In this document: in pieces, positions 46,963 through 57,900 of the stretch
Layout: every line of letters starts with the position of its first letter
How positions within the stretch are numbered: the stretch's first letter is position 1
Origin: Antedon mediterranea
Taxonomy: Eukaryota; Echinodermata; Crinoidea; Comatulida; Antedonidae
NCBI RefSeq assembly: GCF_964355755.1
Contig: NC_092677.1
Location: forward strand, 5,711,001-5,771,000
DNA length: 60,000 nt
Direction: 5' to 3'
Notes under the pieces: generated by a model
Databases searched by the model: none
What the model was told of the DNA's origin: nothing
Seen by the model: the letters and a program-made list of their open reading frames with translations, nothing else
Translations under genes and position numbers: made by a program

Positions 46963-49900
46963 TTAGAAAATATGGTCACCCATCTCTAGTTTTTGTTTCA
47001 ACTGAATGTCTTTTTTTTCTTGCATAATCTCTTTGACAGAAATCAACTGCATTCCAATGCTATTCCCCTTTGTTTCTGAACAATATCCATAAACACACAC
47101 TATTCCATTTGCTTCTTCTTTCCCTTCTTTTACACTGTAGTAAGCTAGGTCAGATTCTTCTGCATTCAGTTTTTCAAGAGTACATGACTCATACCAGGAT
47201 TTACTACCATCTTCACTTAAGTGAAGTGTAAGATCCTTATCTGGTTCAGTTCTACGACTTGCTATTGCTATTTGATAGTGGAATCGATCTTTCATTGTTG
47301 GTAGGCGTGCAACACCACCCTAGATAATGATATAATTTAGGTAATAATAATAAACAATTAAAGTTTTATACACTTTAAAGGCAATTTAGCATCCAAAAAA
47401 TGGTAAAAATAAAATAAATTGATTCCGTAAGATCACCGTAGGTTAAAAATGATATGCTGCTTGTTTTAATTAAATAATTATCAACCTTCACAATTGTTCT
47501 TATTCAAACAGTCTTAAAGGTTGAGAACCTGTATTGTTGCAACAGTTTATGGACATGAAATTAAAAAAAAACACGTTACATATGACATTTTCATGAAAAG
47601 TAATGGAAAATAACTATAATAATGATTGGAAAATAACTATAATAATGAGTAGAATATAAAATGATACAATTATTTAAATAAATTAAATATTAAATATGCA
47701 TAATGTAAATGTAAATTTTTAATTTTTATGAGTTTATAACAACTAAATGTGGCAAAAATCAGTGGAACGGTTCTTTTTACACCGAATTGTCATACCATTA
47801 TATTTTTTATTTACTTATAGAGTATTGAATTAAATAAGATAAAAAAAATGGTTATTTTCTTCATTAGCTTCTTTGACAATGGACTTTACGAAACACGACG
47901 GGAAGCCACAGGACGGTGCTCATAAATAAGTTTTGCATGAGCTTTTGAAGACGATAAAGTTGCCATTTTCCTGTTTACGGAGAACGACTAGAAATAATAT
48001 ACATATAACCTTAAATACAGTTCAAATTACACTTAAACGTGAACATTTCAGAACTCTAATTATATTTGAACTTATAATTTGATTGTTAAACGACATTTGT
48101 AATAAAATTCTGCGCGGCGTTTGAATGCGAGGCTCCTAGGCTTGGAAGGCTAGGCCTATGCTGTATCACCAGAGCCAAGCGATTCAGAAGGGCCCCACGT
48201 CGCGAGACAGGGGAGGGGAGAGAGAGATACTGTCGGTCATCGTCGTCCTTGCGCAAGGATTCGTAACTAATAAAACGGCTATGTTGACTGTAGCGAACAC
48301 GGGTTATTCGTCGTCCTCCCCTTACCGTTGTGTTTTGTAAAGTTCCTATTACCTGGAGGTCGAATACATTACTAAAATAGAAAATGTTGGTACTAAGGCA
48401 CCAGGTAGGCCTATCTATATAATAAATCCTATTCCTAACACAAAGTAGTTACAAGTAGGTCTATGGTTATTATTATGGTAAAAATGTATTTGTAACAAGA
48501 TATTTTATGGCACCTGACATTCCATGTTTGCCTCTAACGATGCAAGCCGAATTGTCAAACTTTCACTATCAAATCCATCACCGTAAACTTTGAAAAAAAG
48601 TATACTGTTCTCCAATGAACAGATGATGCAAACTCGATTCGTTGCATATTCAACAACCTTATTAAACAAATAACACAGAAACTTTAAAACAATACATGGG
48701 ATCGGAATGCGTGTAAACAAAAACGTGCTATTTATTCAATAATAATTTAATTTGAAATGAAACTGTTTAAATCTAACCTGTAAGTGCTTTCCTAAGGTAG
48801 CATTTGAAGGTTTAAAAAGAGGTATCATTTTCCAGGTGTGACCACCATCAGTACTTGTTATTACCAATATTTTATCTGTCAAAAAAAATATACCACTAAA
48901 TACAGTAAAACATTTTCGATTTAATATTTTACTTTAATACTGTCACTGTCATAGTTGATTGAAATAGTAAAGTACATGTAACGATACACCACTAAGACGT
49001 TTATATTTTTTAAAATTATACGTTGAGAAGCAACTGTCAGTAATAAAGTTTATTCTAATATAGGTTTATATATCTAACAGTACCCACACTTACAGTAAGA
49101 AATTTGCGATTCAAATGTCGACCAGAATTGGTTAATACTGTACGTATTTACAGTATTGTCAAAGTATTGCAATACTATATCTAAAGGTTTTAAGTTTATC
49201 CCCCAAGGGCCCATAAATTGTTTTATACCAAATAATTATACTGGGAGTCCATTCATCGTAAATCAATACATTTGTATAAACGTATATTAAATCTACCAAA
49301 ACAGTATTTTTTTAAAAAGAAAAATCGGCCCGTCTTTAACATTATGATGCTGTACTCGAGCTGTTCAACCGGTTTTCAGCTAATAAAAACAATTATCGTA
49401 GAAGGAGAAAGGTAAATTCGAAGCATCCTCGTATTATGTGCGGGTATTTTTAAAAAAGGACATCCATTAGTCAGTGTATACCACAATCGGAAAACACCCC
49501 TATTTGCGGAAAATCGTTGAACTTAAATTCGTTTTAATTGTCAATAACTAATTATCTAACTCATAATAAATAGGGTTACTTCAGCTGGTAAAAATCAGTA
49601 CCGAAAGTACGAACCAACTTTATACCATCGAGTGACATTCTAGAAGTAACGCACGATTTACCGAATTTTGCCCATGCGTAAATTTATATTATATATTAGT
49701 AGCAGCAGATATATATTTTTTTTTGTGAAAGAAGTATTGGTTTTTGTTTGTTTTCATAAATAAAATATACTTTCAATTTGTGGCCTGATTAAAATAAAGT
49801 TTTTAAACGGACAGTCTAATTTATTTTTAATTATTATACACATTCTAAGACAAATGATAATCATTTTCACAAGTTGCATTGGAAAACATGTTATAGATTT

Positions 49901-52900
49901 TGCCTTTCAATTCATGTTCATCTTCCCTCTTTGTTTTCGAGATCTTAAATTATTTATCTTGAATTATTTATTCATTTTTAAATTAAAAATGTTGTATATT
50001 CATATAAAGTTAGAGGAAATTTAAATCCTCGATAAGAGTTTGCCTTTCAATAACATTTAGACGTAATCTAATCTTCGAGTCTACATGCTGTGACATTCAA
50101 ACATAATTATTCTATTTAGCATTTTATTTTAAAGTGGCTAATATCTATACTACTGTTTTTTTTGTGTCTTGTGTGAGTTCATCTCACGTTTATTTAAATT
50201 CTCATTGGTGATATATTATATATACATATAAGTACATTTGTGACAATTAAAAGTAAGTGTTTAGAGTAGTTTAAAATCTATACTAATTGTTAAAGAAATC
50301 AACAACTAATAATATATGTATACTAGACCTACGCGGTCGTATGTGCCAAAGTGCCCGAATGATATGTAGGTAGGTATGTATAGGCCTAATGTTTGAGAAC
50401 CTCTATTAATTTACGAGTTACTTTCTTACGGTCATCAGTTTTCAGTTTCACAATTCCCGCAATAACCACTTTTCCTGAATCTAAACATACACCATTACCA
50501 AGGCCTGAAACAAGTTCATTTAAAAAAGGTAATTTCATTAATAAACAATAGCAATAATAAAACAATAATTAGTTATCACCTTTTCATAATTACAAACCAA
50601 ATTTACGTTTTAGAATTTCTACTTGAAAGCGTGCCAAATCAAGTTGTACTTCAAATGGTCCTTTCCAATTCACTCCATTATCATCGGTTTTCATCCTTAT
50701 TATCTTCCACTCTTTGGTTTCAATATTTTGTCTAACACATATTAGAATCATCTTTCCCTTCGTCTTATCTGTCACAATTGGTACTAGGTTCTTAAAGCTG
50801 TAAATTAAATAAAGTCAAACAAATATGTTTCATTTAAATGTGAAGAACCATCAATAAAATTCCAAAATCTAAAGGTTGCGGTTTTCCTTCAATCAATACC
50901 AAATTTAAGGTATTGTGACACTTTTGACGGTTTTTTTCTTTCAATTGCAGAAATACTGTAGGCAAGTAAAATAAAACATGCGAAATACATTTCTATTACT
51001 TCAATAATTAACTCCCAATTAAATCTCTTAACAAAAGTAACTTATTTACTGCCTATAATTATATATCCCTAATAATTACTTTGTATCGTTTTCCTGTAAA
51101 ATCACCCGTGTTTTTTCCCATACAATCAAACAATTTCCGTTCATCTTTCCTCTTCTCATTATTACATCTGAGTTGTTTTTCTCACAAAAGACGATAAAAT
51201 GAGAATTTATGAAGACTACTGCCGAGTGTCTAAAAACAAGAGAAAAATTATTGGCCTATATTAATGATACAACAAAATAAGATAAAAAGAAAGTTGAAAA
51301 ATAGTTTCAAAAGTGTATATAACCAGACAAACCTATAAACCACTAAACAAAAAAATACACCTATACACCCATACACCTATAAAAGTGACAACAAAATGCA
51401 TGGATCAAATCTTAATACTTAATAAAAGAATCTATAATTTTGTTCAGTACTTGTGTCAAAAAAAATGTGAAATAGTAAATTTTTAAGCTACACGACAAAT
51501 CCTAAAAGCTACGAAAAATTATAAAAGCTACAACAAATTATAAAAGCTACGACAAATGTTTATAGTTTTGCTGTGATGCTTGAACGTGTTATTGGCACTA
51601 ATTACAGGCTACTATATTTAATCGATTGTGCAGTTTTGAAGGATTTATTATTTTATATTATATATTATTAAAACATATTTAGGCAGGATAACAAAATTCA
51701 GAAAAGAAAAGATCACAAAATTTCAACTACAACAACATTAAACAAATACATGAAATAAAAACAAAACAAAAACAATCTGGGACTATAGAACATTAGTGAT
51801 AAAACGTGTGGAAATACAATTATTTTTTTAATAAATGCTTTTTATAATTAATTTTAGAACTATTCACAGACACACTATCTATTTTACAGGGATCTTATTC
51901 CTAGTAATTTGGCATAGGTGGTATAACATTCAGAGAAAGGGAATATCCCGTAGAGTATCCATGTTGGTCGTAGACCATTTCAATATCGTTGTACAGACGT
52001 GGAGGTGCAATACCATGTGTACATAATACAAGCTACAGCGTAGCACTACGTTCATCTACCTTTACCTTTACCTTTATAATATCAATCCCACGATAGTTCT
52101 TGAAGTCAAACTTATTTTTTACAACTCGAGCGGCACGTTTTTGTAACCTTAAAAGAATATTTCTATTTTTTTGAAACGTAGTTCCCCACACAGAGATAGC
52201 ATAGTCCATACAGAGCTGGATTACACTGATATATAGCATATTTAAAAGAGATTCACTAAGCGTTACAGACAAATTATTTAGGATGTTGATTTTGTATCAT
52301 ATAGTTTTATTTAATTGCCGGATATGAGCATTCTAATTTAGATTCTCATCAATTTGAAGTCCAAAATAACGGATATTCTTCACGACATCAAAGGTTTCAC
52401 TACCAACATGAATATGAATATTCAGAGAGAACTGAGGGTGAACATTACGATTCATAATTAACATAAATTTAGTTTTACCAGAATTTACTCGTAATTTATT
52501 ATGATTATACCAATTTCCAACATCTATATATAAATTTACGTAAGGGCAAAATTCGGTAAATCGCGCGTTATTTCTAGAATGTTTACTCGATGGTATATAA
52601 AGTTGGTTCGTACTTTTGGTACTGATTTTAACCGCCTGATGTAACCCTGTTTACTAATTAAATTGAGTTCGATAATTAGTTATTGACGATTAAAACGAAT
52701 TTAGGTTCAACGATTTGCCCCAAATAGGGGTGTTTTTCGATCGTGGTATACACTGTCTAATGGATGTCCGTCTTGAAAAATACCCGCAGACGATAATACG
52801 AGGATGCTTCGCATTTTCCTATCTCCTCCTACGATAATTGTTTTTAATGGCTGAAAACCGGTTGAACAGCTCGAGTACAGCATCATAATGTTGAAGACAG

Positions 52901-54929
52901 GCCGATTTTCTTTAAAAAATACTATTTTGATAGATTTAATATACGTGCAATGCCAACTCCATCTATTCCACCAGCAACTGACTACTCCTGGCAACTAGAA
53001 GATGGTCAGTTGAAGCCGGTATTTTGCAACAATCCACCAGCACCAAAGCTCTTCTAGAAATTCGTCGATGTACCTGCAATGGTTCATGTTCAACAAATCG
53101 CTGTAGTTGTAAGAAAAACAACTTGCTCTGTACTGATGCATGTGAGTGCGGTGATGGATGTGAGAATACAAAGGACTCGAATGTAGAGCTAGTAGACGAT
53201 ATCGATGAACTTTATTGACTGGAGAGGGTAATCTGACTATATTCAATTTTTATGGTATGTATTTATTTATTATAACAGTTCCATTGGTGATTTGAAATAT
53301 TGATTTTGGAACAAGGAATATCATCAACACAACCACAAGTACCGGTACAAGTTATAAACAATACTAGACAAATCTATAGTCTCTCAGTTGTGGATATTAC
53401 ATGCATTAGGGCAAGAGGTCAGATATGGCATTTATGTTTGCTTTAAAACAAAACATTTAATTACAGTAAATATAAAAAGGCATACTGCAAACAATTTGAA
53501 ACAAATTTCAAGTCTGTGTGACCATTAGTTACCGAGATATGATGATAGAAGGTCAAAGGTCAAATGGTCAGAAATGGCATTTTCAGTCATTTCTGGTCAA
53601 AATATTCCATTAGAGTAAATAGAAATATGTACCTTACAAACATTTTAAGATTAAAACCAAGTCTCTACGATTAGTGGTTGCCAAGATATAAGTACTTGAT
53701 AGCATAAGCGGCCATTTTGAAAAAGCGCCCCCAGCGAATGAAAAACGCGTTTAGAATTTGGACAACAAGTTGGAAGTTGTTCGTTGTGATGTCCTTGATC
53801 ACTTAAAAGTGAAAAATCAAACTTGGCTAAATATATGAAGTAAAATACAAATGCTGCCTGACTAGTACGTACATTTGAAATCGCCAGTTTTTTAACGCTG
53901 AAATTATTTATGTATTCGAGAACCATCTGTGGGCACGACCTAGATGGTACGCGAGCGAAGCGAGCGTACCATCTAGTTATTCATAATTGTTTGCAGTTTG
54001 ACGTTGATATTTTCCACTGCATTTCCAGTAGTGTAGATGACAAAATTATCTGCAAAAATACTACATGATCCTGGGTATACATATTGAGGAAGGTCATTTA
54101 TTAATAGTAGAAATAGAATTGGTCCAAAGACACTACCTTGTGGTATGCCAACTTTGACTTTTGCTTTTTTAGATAATTTATAATGACATTTAACTTTTTG
54201 TTTACGCTGGGAAAGATAACTTTTGAACCATTTAATTTCATTACCTTTTAGCCCATAATTCTCCAATTTAGTAAGTAGAATTGTGTGATCAATGGAGTCA
54301 AAGCATTGAGATATATCGAGAAAACAGGCTCCAATCAATTCACGGTCATTTACATTTTCCATCCATAACACGATGGAGGCAAGTAACAATGGAGTGGTTC
54401 TTTCTGAACACATATTGATCCACGCTTATGAAATCATTTTCATTTAAATAATTAACTAACTGGTTTTGTATTAATCTTTCAACAATTCTTGAAATATGGC
54501 ATACCACAGATATCGGTCTATAGTTACTCGTAGTTTGCTTACATCCCTTTCCTTTATATATAGGTGTTGTTTTAGCCAGTTTCCAGTCATCTGGCACAGT
54601 ACCTGAATCAATAGATAAGTCTATTAACGAGGAAAGGGATTTTGCACTAATTGAATTTTGTAAGGGAATTGGGAAATACATGAATTAAACTGGTAATTAC
54701 AAAATTTACCTGTATGTGTTACTATCATCAATTAAAGGGAACACCTCATCTAAAAAAAAAACGGTTTGATAACAATGTAATGTACCATAACATAAATAAA
54801 GGATACTGTGAGTGAAAATAAATATATAAAAAATAGCTTTGTTTTAAAATTTACACTGTATACACGATTTAATAAAAATGATGATAATAATAATACGACG
54901 ACGACAATAACAATAACAATAATAAACAC

Positions 54930-54970
<41 letters not shown>

Positions 54971-57900
54971 TTGTGGACGTATCGTGCAAACAAACAAAAG
55001 TTGAACGTAAACATTAAGTATACCTTAGATGCATTTTACCTAGTATTAATAACAACACAAAGTGTTACTAGAGAGGACACTATTACAAATTGAAAAAAAA
55101 ACGCAAAAACGATACTATATTTTATAATATAATTTAAGTATAAAAAAAAAAAAAAAAAAAAAAAAAATAATTTAAGTATTATAAATTAGTATTTTTTATA
55201 CAGAATACAGAAATGTATTGGTACAGGATTTTGCATAACATTTGTCAAGAATGTTGTTTTGTCTGGTAGGCTTGTCAACAAACTGATATTGAAACATGAG
55301 TTTAGGTCTCCGATAATAAAAACAGGTGCATCTGGGGATTCATTTTCGATTTCACGTACCCTCATCGAAATCCCCTTTGCAGAATCCTTGTTGTTTGCTT
55401 TGTCATGAACGTATGTCACTATAACATATATCTTATTAAATTATCGGGGAAGATAAAACGGTCTTAGACCGATTGTAATTAGCTCCATATCCTTATGGAG
55501 ACAAAAGGAATTAAAAGAAATACTTACATCGAAAACGTAAGTGCCCTGATGGCTTATGTTTCATATCTAAAAGTAATGAATATATCCTTTTAAATTACAG
55601 ATTAATTAATAGAAAAGAATAACTTTTAAAACAATAATGCATTTTTTCTTTTCATTTTAACATTCTTTTAAATGTAAAATTGCAAAATTTCACTAGCCTA
55701 GTATACTTACATGTTTCACAAACTTGTAGTTGGCATTTTGCGGAATGAATCACATTTTCCTCTCCTTCTATTACGCATTGGCAAAGGTAGTCACCGGCAT
55801 CAGAAGTTGCAACTTCAGGAATTTTAAGGACACCACTTTGCTTATCTGTATTACATTCAACTTTGAATTTGTAAAATTTATTAACATCGATTTTTTCCCA
55901 TTTTTTACATTCCAATTTATAAAAAATAAATTCTTTAATTTGTTGTTGTATTGGTGACATATCAAAATACATTTTAGCAGTTTTTCCAGCAACATATGAG
56001 TTCACGTTATTTCGAACAGGAGCTGTAAACAATTGTAAAATAAAGAACTGAAATAAGTTAAATATATACAACTAGATTATAATTCCAATTATAATATATT
56101 ATATTCAGTGATTAAATGAGATGTTTAAATACAATAAATCAAGCACATGTGACGCTGTAGTATGTACATTTTCGAGTATAATTATAGGCCTAACTACTAG
56201 CCGTATTTCATATTAATAACGATTATGACTGAGAATAAATATAAAGTACCATCACATCACTACGACGTTTATATTTTTTTGTAACTATTAATTATATTAA
56301 TTAATACAAACGTAGAGAAGGAACTGTGTAATCAAGTTTATTTGTATATTATTTATTTATAATCTAATAGTAGTGCCTACCCACACTCACAGTAATACAG
56401 TTTATTTTTGTATATGTTTATATATCTAACGGTACCCACACTCTCAGCAAGAAATTTGCGATTCAAATGGCGATCAAAAGTGGTTAATACGTATTTGCAG
56501 TATTGTCAAAGTATTGCAATACTATATCTAAATATTTTAAGTTTATCCCAAAAGGACTCTCATAAATTTACCTGTTTGAGTGTTGTGCGAAATAATTTTA
56601 CTGGGAGACTGAGAGATTGGAATGTTCCATCTCAAATCAATACATTTGTATAAATCTATAAAAATAGTATTTTTTAAAGAAAACGTGTTCAACAATATGA
56701 TTCTGTACTCGAGCTGTTCAAATAGGTTTCAGCTATTAAAACAATTATCTTAGAAGGTAAATGCGAAGCATCCTCGTATTATTGTGTGTGGGTATTTTTT
56801 TTAGATGGACATCCATTAGACAGTGACCATGATTGTAAAACACTCCTATTTGAGGAAAATTGTTGAACATAAATTCGTTTTAATTGTAACTAATCAATTA
56901 TCTAACTATATTTAATTAGTAAAAAAGGTTACATCAGATGAAAGGGTAACATCTGATGTAACCTTGTTTACTAATTAAATTGAGTTACAGAACTCTTTTC
57001 ATGGTTAGGGAAAAGTGATCATAATATAATTCTACAAGAAACGCATAGTGACGTAAACTGTGAAAATCACTGGGTGTCTAAAAGAGTGGGGGTCTAAAAT
57101 CATTTTTAATCATGGTAAAACAAATAGTGCAGGGATTGCCGTATTGTTTAAACATAATTAAGATCTTGTTGTAGATACAATTGTGGGCGATGAACATGGT
57201 AGATTTGTTATTATAGATATACATATTGAAAGCAAGAATTATACGCTGGTTAATGTATATGCCCCAAATAAGGATGACCCTAATTTTTTTATTCATTTGG
57301 CAGATCAAATTAAAGAATTTAAAACCGAAACTATCATCATTGGAGGAGATTTTAATTGTGTTTCGAATATAATGTTGGATAAAGAGGGAGGCAGAAAAAG
57401 TACAAATAAAAAAGCTCGTCTTGAAATTTTAAATAATATGGATGAATTTAATTTAACTGATATATGGAGAAATCAAAATAAAAATACAAAGAAATTTACA
57501 TGGCGATCTACCGGGCTCCCTCCTATTCAATGTAGATTAGATTTTTTTCCTTATCTCAAAACACCTGTTAAATGTCGTGGAGCATACTGATATAAAACCG
57601 GGTTATAAAACTGACCACTCTAAAATCACTTTATCTTTCAATCTTACAAAACAAGGTAGGGAACCTGGGTTCTGGAAATTTAATTTTTCACTACTGAATG
57701 ACCAGCAATATGCTACCGAAGCGAAATTACTAATTTCCAAAAACTATCAAAGAAAATGAAAATATGAATCCTGGTCTGTTATGGGATTTTATAAAGTTCC
57801 AATTGAGAGAGTTAACAATACGCCACGCAAGTAGAATAAAAAGACAGAGAAATGAAAGGGAGAAACAATTAAATGAAGACATAGAGAAACTAGTTAGAAA

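Larger units (their letters stand above)
52030..54690 (-). mobile_element. Non-LTR reverse transcriptase fragment, split by a Helitron
   Basis: RT domain on the minus strand: 54681-54346 (DSGTVPDDWKLAKTTPIYKGKG, NYRPISVV, FRKNHS), 54413-53977 (FLDISQCFDSIDHTILL, GIPQGSVFGPILFLLLINDL, SIFADNFVIY) and, beyond H7, 52522-52030 (SGKTKFMLIMNR, YAISVWGTT, LQKRAARVV). The catalytic motif reads FADN instead of FADD. Frameshifts and stops are present. Removing H7 exactly rejoins the reading frame. 5'-truncated. CR1/jockey-like by motif. Confidence 0.8.

Noticed and set aside
54750-55017. Leucine-rich and asparagine/threonine-rich frames
   Set aside because: Translations of the AAT microsatellite.
57078-57308. 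Minus-strand frame opposite the L1-like LINE
   Set aside because: A shadow of the plus-strand endonuclease coding sequence.
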